Shown here in pieces: positions 11,656 to 24,015 of a DNA stretch of 64,000 nucleotides; within the stretch, counting starts at the first letter, position 1, and each line of letters starts with the position of its first letter. This DNA comes from Ulota crispa (taxonomy: Eukaryota > Streptophyta > Bryopsida > Orthotrichales > Orthotrichaceae): positions 8,869,219-8,933,218 of the forward strand of contig OY987251.1 of assembly GCA_963920765.1 (NCBI GenBank), in the 5' to 3' direction. The translations under genes and the position numbers were made by a program. Under the pieces are notes generated by a model. The model did not search any database. It saw only the letters and a list, made by a program, of their open reading frames with translations, and was not told where the DNA came from.

Positions 11656-12795
11656 TAAAAAATATTGTTGCTACGAGGTGACCCCATTTATTGCTATCCT
11701 TAAATTAATAACCATTCATTGAAATATGTAAAACAAATCAATTCTTGAATGTCACTCTAGTTTTGCATTCAAAATTTATGTTTTGAAATAACATTTGCGA
11801 AGCATTATTTTAAGTTGATGTGCAAGAATCTCAAAGTTTGAAGATGATAATGTTAGCCCCTCTAATTTGCACTTTTAACCCACTAAAATAGAAAATAGAA
11901 TATGATACAATATAGAAGAAACACAACCAATATCATTCAAAATGCATAAAACTGGTTTTAAGGGACAAAAGATTTTGTAATATGACCTTGTCTGAGAGTC
12001 CAACTTTATTCAATGTGGTACTTGGAGAGTTACTCACTTCACCTGGTAATAAAAGATTGTGAATGCAAAACATACACAAAGTGCTTCTCAAAATTCTACA
12101 ATTGAAACTCACTAATTGTATGCCAAAATCTAAGGGTTGAGAAGTTAGTAATGCCATTTGCATCAAGTCAAGTAATGACAACAAAGGCCATAGCCTTAAA
12201 AAAAAAACAAGCAACTATGCTACAAGCTTTATCCCTACAACAATGATTCAAGGTACCTACTCAAACTTCCTCCTTTGTCATCAATCCAAAGCCTCCATCC
12301 CTAAAGTCAAGAGCAAATACTTTGCAACTCCCCTAAAGTGAAGGGCAGATAAATTGCAACCTAATACCAACCATGCAAGTTAGTAAATACTAACTTCTAA
12401 ATAATTTACAATTACTATTGACATTGCTCAATTACTATGACCTTGCTTACAATTTCTTAAACCAATTCCATTAACCTCATAGCTTTTATCCTTCCAAATA
12501 CTTTAGACAGACACAATAAATACAACCACAAGGCTTTATCCTCTTCCGAAGGTATGCACAAGCCTCGAGACATACAATAAGTTAATTTCAAAAGCTCATA
12601 TCTAAAGGTTCTAATAGTACAAGAAAAACTCCCATACAATACTAAGCACCTTCCCTAGTGTTGCAAAAAGAGAAAATCCAGACCTTATTTGGAATCACAC
12701 TTGCATGTGCAAGTCAAATATGATACAATTGTTTTGAATAAGAAGACTTGATAAGACAAAGCTGCTTTGCGATCAACAAGCCAGGAAGAGCCCAT
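11656..12795. other. No gene recognised; 3' flank of BUB1
   Basis: AT-rich sequence without family-like frames. The part just below 12796 is expected to hold the BUB1 3' untranslated region, since that gene is read leftwards. Confidence 0.5.
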
Positions 12796-15700
12796 TCACT
12801 TCCGAGAGAGCAGCATTGTGTTCTGCTTCACCAGCAATTCTCTGAGCTTCTTCGTCAACCCTGCATCACTACCTAAATATTCCTCAAATGACCTACGTAG
12901 CTTATGCAGAGTAGCAGAGCTCTTGTCACTAGTCCAGTTCAGCAATGTCTCGAAAAAATTCTGCCATAAATTCACGTTCCAATACCTGCAACCACGTTTC
13001 CCTCACTTAGATCTATTCTCGAGTTACCAAATCACATCGTCTATTATAGCAGAGAACATTTACTGATTTAACATAGAACTCAAACACACGTTTAAAAAGG
13101 TTACTTTAAAATAAAGTTAAAAATGCATGCTTCAAAGACGAGTCAAACTCAAGAGATGGAGTTTGATCTTTTACCTTTTGTAAGGTGCTTTAGGGCGGTT
13201 AGTGACCTGGGAGGTCGCATTAGTTGAATGTTTCTCTATTTCCATATAATTACCGTGGAGGAGACAATGGGCCACCCCACATAAACCATACGTATCAACC
13301 TGTCAAAACGCCATAATGGTAACTCAGCATGAAAATCCCAAACTAATCATGCTGGCATTGGAGAATTCAGATCATACTGTTTAAACTCATGCTTAAGAAA
13401 GCGAGAAAGTCCACTTTAGAAGCCAATTTGCTTGGAAAACTGGATCTTTTCTCCACTCAAATATTCTCGGTTTGTCATGGAAATTGTGTCAATGAAATTG
13501 AGATTACATGATGATTGGTTGATTCAACCCTAGCCACAGGCAGACACCATACCTCCCCTCTCCCATTGCAAACCCCATGCACAGACATTTACACTTGTTC
13601 TAGAAGTGGCGTTCGGTTTTCTAGCTCCAAGTTTTGCAATCTCTTCCCTTGTTGATGATTATTCCAAAATATGTCTTTTTTGTTGAAAATGTAGGGTTTG
13701 ACTTGGTCTTACTATTTTACGTTGTATTCATTTCCTTGAAGCTTTGTGAATGATTTATTTCAAATTTGAAAGCAGTAACACTGGCCAAGGGGCACCTTCT
13801 CCAAATTAGACAAATGTATAATATGCCTATTTCTGGTATATTTAGGCACCATACTGTAACAAGAATAAGGCATTGTGCCCAAAGATACTGTCAAAACACC
13901 TTACAGAATGATATTTCACGTGATTTGTTATAATAAACCCCAGAACTAGGCTCGGAATGCAAGTGGAATTAAACATAATAAGAATCTATCTTTTAAAATT
14001 CCTAATGTGACGAGGACTGCCAAAGGGCTTAAAAAGAACCAGCGCTGGCTGGCGTTGGTTGTACCTGAAAAGTCCATGGTTTCTTCTCAATCATTTCTGT
14101 GCACCGGAATCCATCAGTCTTGCTGTCCCCTACGAATTCAGCTCCCTCGGCAAAAAGGGAGAGATCAATGCTGCGGCCCCAATCTATAAGGCACACGCCC
14201 TGTATAAAATAAACACGGAAGTGTTAAATGAGGTACTTGTAGCTTACACTATCATTCAAACAACTAGAGCAAAACTCAATGTTAAGATCAGAAAAATTGC
14301 AAAAGCGGTCTCACCTGCTGCTTCCAAGCGCCAGGCTTATCAGCAGCCCAAAATCCCAGATGCACACTGCAAAAAAATACCAGAATATCCACATGCTCAC
14401 AATTAGCTACCTCCGTTTAACTTGCTTTGGTTGTTTCCATATCTACAGAAGTTGATATAAACTATTTGAGAGGCTTCAAGAGTGGTACATAATGTAATAG
14501 AAGAAAGAAATCAGATCGTACGTACTTGCATAACAGAGATACATTTGAAAGTTACTACAATTAAGCTTAAATTTCAGAACTACGAACTCAAAATAGGCCT
14601 ACATGTTTCTATAGAAAATGGTGGGAAAGAAGGAGCTGGACCTGCTGCTGCGTATGAGCAAATTGTCAGGCTTAAAGTCTCCATGAATAAGACCAACTTT
14701 GTGCAAATCTTCCAGCATACGTAACATTTCAATAGTATAGAAAATACAGAGAGGCTCATCCATTCGTTGGCCCTTGCTCAGATACGAATTGATGACATCC
14801 TGCATTTCAGCAGATATTGTTAGTACTGCCTTCTCAAACACATGAAACCTTACTGGGATTACGTACCTTCAGCTCTCTGAAAATGAAAATCTATTTTTTT
14901 TCACAAGTATCGTGTAAATACAGTTATTTGTACCTGAAGAGTTCCATACTGACCAAAGTCGCACTCCATAAAGCTACAGTCGGTGAAAATGTGTATGTTT
15001 TGAGCACATCCATATGCAAATCTCTACAACAGAGTACAAGTTTGAACGGAGTCAGCTCTACATTTGAAAAAAAATCTCCAATAACCTCGTATTTAATCAT
15101 AGCATGCTCTAACAAAAAGGCTCCAGGTTTGGGAAAGACAATAGTATTTGCACATGGTGGTGAAATGATTATAATACCTTCTCAGAAGGAATCCGCATGT
15201 CAAGCTGACGATATATATAGAATTCCCAGGGGCAGGGCGGCTTCTGAACCTGAGGCAACAATCGTTTATAAGGTAAGAGAATGTAATGCTATGTACACCC
15301 TATAAAGGCATTTTGTACTTCAGATTTGCAGAACGAGACACAGCTGAAGGTCACATTGAAATCTAGCAAAAATTTATCTTACTTTGAGGACTACACGACG
15401 ATTGTCTCCAGTCTTGTTGAGAGCCTCAGCAAGGTAGACTTGGGCAAAAGCACCGTGACCTGTAGATGCCTTCAACTGATACTTGCTGCTGCCTACACCA
15501 CTTAGTAACAATTACGGGATAGATTAATACCAAGAAGAGCAAGAGAAAAATTCTTATTTCCAAAAAAAAAAATCTGTCACTTCCACAGCCACACCATATC
15601 CAACATTATGTCTCTTCTCTCATTGAGAAGAGACTGCTACAGAGTCAATTAATAAGCCTTACCCAGCTCTAATGGTTTGTTTTTCACGCCAGATTTGGTG

Positions 15701-18700
15701 GAAGCCAAAGAGGCCAGGGTCACTCTTCCAGAATATTTTTTAGAGCTATAAATATACCCCTGCACAGAAATAAAACGGAAGGTAAGTTCCGCTATAAACG
15801 AGGGGGGGTTTAGACTGCAAAAACTACAGAAACCCCCCTTCATCACGCCATGGAAACACTGCATAATCCATGAACATCCCCTAGCAGAAAATTCAAGCTC
15901 GACTTTGTTACACTCGGTGATGGATTTCATCGATTCACCTTGTATTTTGATAGGGGTGGGTTCAGATCTTTCAAGAAATTTGATGTCAGATCCTGATCCC
16001 ATGGATAGATCTGTCCTCCTGGTTTGCTATGCTCCGTTCTTGAAAGTGTAGGCTCCAAAATATTTCTGCTCAGCAATTTAAAATATAAATGACTTTTTTT
16101 GTACTCATTTATTTTCTAACAAAATATGCACTAATCGTAACTGGTTCTAATGATATAAAACTAGACCTATCCAAATAATATTCTCCATCAAACATGCAAC
16201 AGAACTGGTCACTTTTAAACCATAAAACCTTGGCAATTTGAAGATTGACACGGGTTTTCCCTTACCTTGGAACAAACGATTCTCCATTTGACGAAGGGAC
16301 GTTTTTCATGGGACCCGAGCCTAGTGCTGGAGAATATTGGGTAGGGTGTCGCTTCATCCTCATAGCTAATGATCTTTCCACCATAGGAGTCCCTCTCTCC
16401 TTGCCTTCATTTTCTGTAAATGGTACCTTTTGCTTCTTCTTCTCAACCTCCTCATCTTCATCACTAATATAAATACATTGAGTGTCCTTCACGCTCGAGG
16501 ACCAACTGGAACGTTTCCGACTCGGAATTGCTCTAACATTCCCATCATCATACGAACTATCTTCTTTAATGAACCTTCTCTTCGCGTTGCTAAAATCCTG
16601 TGTTACACCAACTTCAGCCTTCAAGCTCTCAACAATGGCATTGCTTCTGATTTCCTTCGTCGCCCACTGCTTAACTGTTACAGGCTTCTGATTAGGAGAC
16701 GTGCCCTGCAACGAAGATGTTCCATTCCGAAGCACCTGAATCCCTAGCACGTCACCTGCAACCTCTCTAGGCTGTTGCTTTGTTGCAGAGGTCGTAACTT
16801 TCAAATCAGCTCTAGCATTCAAAGTCCTCGACGCTGAATCGCTAGGAGAAGCAGTGCTTGGACTATTCTGGACAAAGCCAACAGGAGACCTGAGACTCCC
16901 ATTCTGAGAGGGTGTACCTTCCAGAGATCTAATATAAGACACGCTGCTCTGTTTTGGAGTCTGTACTCGCGGTCTAGGAGCAGGAGATCCACTGAACATC
17001 GCCATGACATCATCTGTTACCGATGTGGTGACATCGTCAAGCACCTCAGCACGTTCTACACTCTTGGTATTAAGCTCTGCTCCCACGTAAGCCTTTCCAG
17101 TGTCAGGCAGGTTCCGAGGTGAACTGAACATCGCCATGATGTCATCAGTCACAAACTTAGTGTTCGTGGTGATGTCGTCACTCTGGGCAGCTCGTCCTAC
17201 CCCTGCATTGCTCTCGTTTATACACGAAACTCCAGTGTAGAATACGTCCTGACGAGCTGGTGGAAGGCTCGCATATTGCTCCTGGGGTGGTCTTGACTCA
17301 GTTTGCAATGTGGGCTCACCAAACATTGCCAATATATCATCTGTCACGGATTTGGTAACAATGCTGACATCGTCAAGCAAATCGTTGTGAGGAGACGCTT
17401 GTTCCACCCCTGCCTCGTTTGCAAATGCTCCGTTGGAAAATCCCTCTTTATGTGCTGATGAAGGAACGACGTACTCCTGTGCCGGTGTATTATAATGCTG
17501 CATTGTAGCAGGTCTCATTGACATATTGTCTGCATAACCATTTCTGGCGCTCATGGGCTGTGCTGGCGTGAACTTGATGTCTGGAGCGCCAGGGAAGTAC
17601 ACGTTTGGGGTGGCATCTTCCTGACCTGTCAATTTGGAGTGCGTGATGTTCAGTACCGCGCCAGGCCTGTTAGGAGTCTGATGCACCTCGTTTGAAATTA
17701 AATGGGTCGAGTTTGGAGTATCCCGCTCGTTGCTGGAGACCAGAGGAGTAGTGTATGTAGCAGCAGAAGGCAACTGAGCAGGCTTCCTTTGAATCCAGGG
17801 ACGAGCTCTTTCTTCCTCAAAACTGGACTCTGCTTTTAGTTCTGTGCCCTCGTAGATCTTGGATCCAATACGCACAGGTGCTGCACAAAACATGCCAACA
17901 TCCAAAGATTTAATGACAATGGCAACCATATAAAAATTTAAAATTTGAGGTAATTCACTTCGATAGTCAATTATTGTTAGGACGAGTTGAAGAACTACTT
18001 GGAGGCTCAACTGTGCCACTGATACTACCCTGGTCCCATCTTTAAAAAAACTTAGAAAAGCTCACTCACCAGGATCACCGTAACCGCCGCCGATACTGTC
18101 TTGCATGTCGAGAAGAGGGTCTTCTCTTGCATTGCTTTGAAATAAAGGCAATATTGGCAAACCTGAGCGATTTCCAGAAACATTAGGTCGAAACATCCTT
18201 TCTTGCTATATGTTAAGAATGATTGCTGAATGTAGGCAGCAGCAACGAGATGAAAAATCGTGATATTGAATTAAAAATGTAACAACAAGCCTTTACCTTC
18301 GATGTCATAATTATCAGCTAAAGGCCTCATCGCTCCTCCACTCAGCCTGGCTAAAAAGGCTTTCTGCTCTTGCTCCTGATGAAAAACATATACATATTTT
18401 CAGTTTCTATAGAATGGTAATGGAATATATCAGGCAGCAAACATTACAGAGAACATGACTGATAAACGCATCACGCATTAAAAATGACATGTTCCTCAGG
18501 AAAAAGCATTTGGATTAGTTGTGAAGAGGAACCTGTCGAATTTTACGCTTTTGGCGAGCAACCATTCGACTACGAAAGCTGTTGTGCATGGCTATCATCC
18601 TTTCCAGTGGTTGTGCTCCCCTGCAGTGGTGATCACAAGTGTGATTTTCATAACCAGCTCAAATGGCTAAAAAAACACTGCTAAATGTGCTAAAAACTCA

Positions 18701-20400
18701 AATTTAACACTGTGATATTGACATACTTTGCAGCAATAAGAAGATATTGGTGGAATTTTTTTTGAATCTAGCCACATTTATGAACACTAGCTTGCACCCA
18801 TGGCCCAGATTCAAGTCTGTGTTGCACAGCTTGATTGATCCAGAAAGCCTGAAAGGACTATAAGAAGCAACTACTCTACAACTGGCTCTAGTACGGTAGC
18901 GCTAGCTCAGTATTTTGAATAAGGATCTACTCAAACTTGCTCACGTTCACTAGAAAAGTAGTTCTGGCAATAAAATAACCAAACAAAAGCATCAAACAAG
19001 ATTAAGAGTTTATATCTATTACCTAGATATGCCAATTTGAAAGACGTAATCCGCTTTAGCATAGTCTCTAGAAGACTCCAATAACATAGCATAAGCTTCA
19101 TAGAACAGTCCATGCTCCAGTCCGATCCCATTTGCTTCCAAGAAGGGGAAAATACCTCCCCGCTCCAAGCAGCAATCTGCCTGTATACAATCCCCTGTGC
19201 GTGTTACTGGACCATAGCTCCAAGGAAAAAGAGTACATTCATATTTTCTTCACCTCCTAAAGAAGACCAGGAGGCCCAAACCGAGCCTGGTGTCTAATAA
19301 CCAGTTTTGAATAGGTCATACGGACACTTCTTTCAATCCAATTGTAGTTCTACATTGACTAACACATACAAAGTTCTTCACTACTTGCAGTGGTACAAAA
19401 TTTGACTCTGCCTGAATCGTACTTCTCACTTATAGAAACCATTAATCATTATTCCCTTAATAGATAACGAGGAGTTGGCGCTCCTTGAGAGCACTGCAAC
19501 CATAAAAAGAAGAAATCCAACAAGGCAGCAAAACCTTACATATTGTATCCAGACTTTCAGAAAACGAAGATCTGACTTATATCTCTTGTCCGGGACGAAA
19601 TTCTTGGCGGCAAGTTCCAGCACTTCCTGCAAGACCACCTTCACACTACCTGGCGGAGTCATCTCCTTCAACCACTTTATACACCTGCAGAGTAAGACTT
19701 AGAATTAGAACACAAGCAAATCTATACAGCTATCTCCTACACATACAGGATTCTTCACTGATTCAAGCGACATAAATTTTGACCACATTTTGAATTACAG
19801 TGTTCACGGGATAACTGATCAAAATGGTCATTCTTTCATAACCATGGTTCGTTGGACCAGTAAGCATTCTCGTAATACTGAACACAGGATGCACTACAAA
19901 GGGGAAATGCCATACTACTCAAGAACCTCTTGAAAAGAAAGCTACGCCCTTTTTTCAATTACAAATTGGAGTAAAACAGAAACATACCTCAAATAGGGTT
20001 CAAGGGGATCATTGCCGACGTAGTTCTGAATGAAATCAAGTATCATCCTGCAAACAACCAAGCACGTGAGTTGTTTTAGATGACACAGACATTCCAATTC
20101 AGGACGAGTGTTGCTCAATGGATAAATGACCACTCCCTGAAATGTACACCTCTAATACATTCACTCCATAGAACATACACACACTAGCTGTCTCCTGAGC
20201 AGCACTACGCCCTCTCGTCTTGTAAACTACGTTCAACATGTTGCCCTTCTCATGTACTCTCACATTTAGGCATTACTAAGAAATGGCTATAACTCCGACA
20301 TTTTTGTACCCTAACTTCGCAAAGAAGTAAAGAGATCGAACCTGCGCAGGTCGTCATCACGGCTTTCGGAAACACCATTTCCGTATGTATTCATAGCCAT
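12796..20400 (-). CDS. BUB1: BUB1 spindle-checkpoint Ser/Thr kinase (18 exons)
   Basis: Kinetochore kinase of the spindle assembly checkpoint, about 1,147 residues. Exons (-): 20400-20342, 20047-19988, 19684-19540, 19180-19023, 18620-18533, 18375-18297, 18201-18070, 17880-16266, 16018-15939, 15759-15663, 15492-15383, 15249-15178, 15023-14934, 14799-14642, 14366-14315, 14199-14065, 13299-13175, 12985-12796. Residues ~20-190 are the Mad3/BUB1 TPR region ('YVGNDPLEPYLR', 'FLEANGIGLEHGLFYEAYA', 'GAQPLERM'). Exon 8 is a long disordered linker with three CD1-like motifs (see separate entry). The kinase (~839-1147) has a 'TGHGAFAQVYLAE' glycine loop, 'VVLK', 'IHGDFKPDN' (catalytic Asp ~969) and DWG in place of DFG. 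All junctions keep frame except exon 9 to 10, which is off by one base, so that boundary is uncertain. I did not see a clear GLEBS or KEN motif. The start at 20400 is the first ATG; an upstream ATG exon cannot be excluded. Confidence 0.93.
16976..17376 (-). repeat. Three CD1-like motif repeats inside BUB1 exon 8
   Basis: Read on the minus strand, three motifs of about 20 residues follow one another: 'DDVSIVTKSVTDDILAMFGE' (17376-17317), 'DDITTNTKFVTDDIMAMFSS' (17182-17120) and 'DDVTTSVTDDVMAMFSG' (17041-16990). The first matches the T-K-x5-I-x2-MF-x2-PTL pattern of conserved domain 1 of animal and fungal BUB1, which binds Mad1 after Mps1 phosphorylation. The third has lost the TK pair. Approximate residues 409-431, 474-495 and 520-541. 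Confidence 0.8.
18640..18727 (-). repeat. Dispersed repeat in BUB1 intron 4
   Basis: The minus strand text 'GTGTTAAATTTGA', 'TTTAGCAGTGTTT' and 'GAGCTGGTTATG' recurs in CARA intron 9 (36756-36848) and downstream of the PPR gene (39187-39260). Ends are not clear, so the family cannot be classified. Confidence 0.5.
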
Positions 20401-21160
20401 GCAAAAAGTTGTTGAACGAAGATACGAGCTCCCTCCAACACAAAAACTCTCTCAATGTCCTACTCGAAAGACGATGTGCATTCTGCAATAAACCAATTGC
20501 GTGTCAATATATCAACAAAACCTCAAACGCTACATCTGTTAAGTTAACCTCTCAACCTCAGCTCCAGAGCTAATCAATCTTGTTCAAACACCAAGAGCTG
20601 CGTCCAAGACAAATCAATTCAGCTAGATTCAAGAACACGCTATCGATCTAACAAATGGTAGATGCTCAATATAATACCAAATTCGCTCGCCGAGGAGATC
20701 AATCACTCAATGAATCCCCCTCCGCCGAAAGAAACACCTCTAAGTTACATAAGATTAGAAGCTAAACGCGCATCATCATCATCATCAACATCATCTTCGC
20801 GACTCCATCCCCGAAGTGTAGTATCCAGGTGCATCGCGTCACTGCATTCGCAGTTCCCACTCAAATCCGAAACCGTCAAAAACTCAAACTAAGCTTAGGC
20901 ACTAAAGAATAGAAGAGGACGACGGCGCTTCTTTGTCAGATTTCGGTGGAGGCAGAGGAGGGGGTTAGCTGTTGAGCTTGCGAAGGAAGAGACGAAGCGT
21001 CGAAACCCTGAGTGAGTGAATGGATGGGGGATGATGCATGAGTGCGAGAGGGGGGGGGTTGAGAGAGAGAGAGAGAGAGAGTTGACGATGATGAGGGGGA
21101 AATGTTTACGTCCCGAGGTGGCGCGGGACGACGACGACGACGACGACAACGACGGATCAA
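20401..21160 (-). promoter_or_regulatory. Putative BUB1 promoter and 5' leader
   Basis: Upstream of the first BUB1 ATG lies sequence of more balanced composition than the surroundings, with microsatellites typical of plant leaders: ATC repeats at 20769-20795, a GA run at 21062-21081 and a GAC run at 21123-21147. A possible leader intron acceptor (ATTGCAG) occurs near 20484. Position of the transcription start is inference. Confidence 0.4.
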
Positions 21161-21284
21161 CGGAATGGTAGGCTTCGCGTGGCTAGAGAGTAGACAGTAG
21201 GGAGTAGACTCAGTAGAGGCGGGGGATGTGACAGGTACCTCCCTGGTGACGCTGGTTTTCGACCTTGCTCCCCGCGGGTGCGAT

Positions 21285-21340
21285 TTGCGACCTGGTGGGT
21301 GCAAACTGGACGCATTTTGGGACTCGGAGAGTGCCACCCC
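21285..21340. repeat. Dispersed repeat fragment (second copy at 23366-23420)
   Basis: The block 'CTGGTGGGTGCAAACTGGAC' followed by 'GAGAGTGCCA' is repeated with few changes at 23366-23420. Its antisense frames give matching 'HPPGR' peptides in both places, but no protein family is recognised and neither frame extends far. Confidence 0.55.
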
Positions 21341-21766
21341 AAGGTCCGGGAAGAACTGACCGCTAGAGTAGTGTGCTCATAAACTGTCTATCTAAGAGCA
21401 TTGTCATCGCAAACGCAAGAATATATGTAAATGTTATTGTTGAAAGAAGGGAGAATTTTTTGAGCTCCACCACATCCACGCCAAAGCCCTTCCAGATTTC
21501 TAAGGCAAGGCTACAAGCTCCTATTCACGGTATTCTCCAGGTTTTTTGCGTTCACATTACAACTCATGAGAGGACTCAAATCCATTGACGGCTCCTTTCT
21601 ACTGGTTTCCTTTCTTGGTGTTGGAGAGAAGAAGCGACCAAGTAGTGTGAATGCGCGGTGGAAGTGTTCCATGAAAAATGGAGCCGGTACATGAAGTGGC
21701 CCGCGTGGTAGCTTGTCAAATCTCTAGTTGCATTTGGTGTTGCGGGAGAGTGGTGGCTATGCTCTA

Positions 21767-22647
21767 AGAGCTTAAACTGAATTTTGGGGAGTTGAATCTT
21801 CTTGAAATGTTGTTCAGTACATTTTTCTTGACATACAAGAAGAATTGGCATCTAATCCAAGTTGTTTCATATTTTTTGGAACTTTGTGGAATTAGTTATG
21901 AAATTTTGAACTAGAAAGGTCATAGGGCTCTAAAATGGAGCACCTCCTCAAAAATATATCACGCGTGTATTGTTGTAGGGCTATGAAAACAACACGTACA
22001 AACATACTCCCTTTGTCCCAATATAAAGCTCCAAAAAACTGCACCATGAGGGATTAACTATATTTTTAGTCATTATGCTAGTGACAAATGCATTCTAGAA
22101 TCAATATACCACCTACCAAATATTTGTAAAATCTCCAATTTTCATGTTGCCGATTAGACACCCAAATTCCATGCAAAAAGTACCATATTTGTGCATAGTT
22201 TGTGAAGGCTACCAACTCCTCATTATTTTAGTCTTTCTTCTAGTGACACATGCGTTCTAGAATCAACATATCATCTACCAAATGTGTGCAAAATCTCCAG
22301 CTTTGATGTTGTTGTTTGAGCACCCAAATTCCATGCAAAATGTACCATATTTGTGCATGTTGCTAGCTCCTCATTATTTATGATTTCAAGACTAGTAGCA
22401 ACAATGGTACCTCATATGGGCAAGGCCAAGCTTGTTAGGAGACGAGTGCTCTTTAATTGCTTAACTTGCCCCCATGAGATCATTGACATGACAAACGCTT
22501 TTTCAACAATTGAAATTAGCAAAAGGGAGCTTTTTAGTGGGACAAGAACTATGCCTAATTTGGAGCTTTATATTGGGACAGAGGGAATAATGAATTTGAG
22601 AATGTGCTTCATTTTAGAGCTTGCTCCAAAATTAGTGCCTCCTACCT
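21767..22647 (+). mobile_element. MITE family A, copy 2, interrupted by a Stowaway-like element
   Basis: The left half (21767-22006) shows family A blocks 'CTGAATTTTGGGGAG', 'GGAATTAGTTATGAAATTTTGAA' (partly) and 'CTAAAATGGAGCACCTCCTC'. The right half (22588-22647) resumes with 'TGAATTTGAGAATGTGC' and ends CCTCCTACCT followed by TA. The two halves are separated exactly by the Stowaway-like element 22007-22587, so that element inserted later. Confidence 0.8.
22007..22587 (+). mobile_element. Stowaway-like MITE, copy 1 (nested)
   Basis: Begins CTCCCTTTGTCCC after TA and ends GGGACAGAGGGA followed by ATA. CTCCCTCYGTCCC with a TA target is the classical plant Stowaway (Tc1/mariner) terminus. About 580 bp; the internal GGAGCTTTATA blocks next to each end extend the inverted repeat to about 25 bp. 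Homologous to 34663-35080 and 48952-49538. Confidence 0.85.
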
Positions 22648-22659
22648 TAGTTCAAAGCT

Positions 22660-24015
22660 AGCCGGTGAAAATGAGAAAAAATTGTTTGCAATTTATGAAC
22701 ATTGGCTGAAAACTAGTTGAAGATGTAGAAAATTTTATTTATAGTATTGATATAAGAAAATTACCAAAGTAGTGAACTGGTTCAATATGGGAATTGAAGG
22801 AAATCAACCAAAAAATCTCAAATATTTCTTGGATCTTGGTGCCAACCAAGGTTTTTTCTTAGGCTTTTAAAAGCAAGATAACTAGTAAATAAAATAAAAA
22901 CATCAAGCTATAGACCTATACAAAAAAATGAAGCTAAATAACGTCATGGAGCTAGATGTCATTCAAAGTTCCAAATCTAGATGCTTGCCACGCATTAGAA
23001 AAAAGAGTATGTTGTTGTTTGAAGCCCATCAACTAATTAGGAACTTAGGCAAAAGAAAGGTGATCTCCACATCATGTGAAACCATATGGTTTGAAAATCA
23101 AGTACTGTAGTCCTTAAGTTTCTTTGATATAATGCCTCTTTTATTATAATTTTTTGGGATTTGTAACCCACGTTTTCATAAAATCCATTCTCGCAATACA
23201 AGTATGTGATGTCAGGGAAATTAAGTCACAATCAACAAAATCTAAGTGTAAATACTTGCAGTCTAATTTTACACTTCAAAAATCTTGTGCAGTCATACAG
23301 TATCTGCACGTTTAAAATTTACCATATGCCTGAGAAACTGCCGGTCCGAAACAACAAAAAAGCACCTGCCTGGTGGGTGCCAACTGGACGCGTTATGCGA
23401 CTTGGAGAGTGCCAACTGGACTAGTTTTTGCGACCTGCTTTTCTGAGGGAGGCGCCAAATTCGGTGGGCTTTGTGAAAGCGGTGGGTCGATCCACGAGAG
23501 TGGGCCAAACGTGGCTTTCAAAAGCTCGGGGGATCCCGCCAAAATAGACTTGACTTGGTGATCTAAGTTTCAATTTTAATTCTTTTTCCGAGGGGAGTAG
23601 GAAGGGGTTCGTACAATTCATTCAGTGGGGGTCAAGCTTGGAATTATGATTTTGTTTTCCAAGGTTGGTAAGGCATGTGTTGAAAACCACGGTTGAGGGC
23701 TTTGACACCTCGGAAGGATCGATCAATAAAGGGAGAGGTTATATGAAAGGGGTGAGGAGAAGGTAAAAGAGAGATCGGGAAAAGAAGATGAAAATTACCA
23801 CTCAAAATCTTGTTCCCTTGTATTGTTTTTGTGAAAAAGTATTTTTTTAATTTGTTAGTTAGCTTTCATGAGGAATACTTAGTAAACTTTGATTTTGAAG
23901 ACGAAAATGTCTTCAAACTACCTTGAGGCGACAACCACCGTGGATGGGCTTGTTAAAGTTGCTTTTAGCTCATGAGGTTTGTGGTTCAGTTCCTAGGGGT
24001 TTATGTAGTTCAAGC
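22660..24015. other. No gene recognised
   Basis: AT-rich sequence with no convincing frame. The only recognisable item is the dispersed repeat copy at 23366-23420. Confidence 0.45.

Noticed and set aside
12767-13066. + strand open frame of 99 codons
   Set aside because: Antisense to the terminal BUB1 exon, which has full family similarity on the minus strand.
16245-16747. + strand frames near the 3' end of BUB1 exon 8
   Set aside because: Antisense to the exon; composition follows the coding strand.
17881-18019. 5' extension of the long BUB1 exon 8 frame to 18019
   Set aside because: It is intron sequence with a clear acceptor at 17881-17882; joining exon 7 to 17880 preserves frame.
20895-21337. 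Ser/Pro-rich frames on the minus strand upstream of BUB1
   Set aside because: They derive from GA and GAC microsatellites in the probable leader; two frames are open at once, as expected for low-complexity DNA.
22353-22661. Open frame in Stowaway-like copy 1, similar to one in copy 3 (49157-49555), as a possible transposon gene
   Set aside because: The two peptides share blocks only because the DNA is homologous; compensating one-base insertions in the middle change the residues locally, and copy 2 is shorter and not clearly open. No transposase motif is seen.
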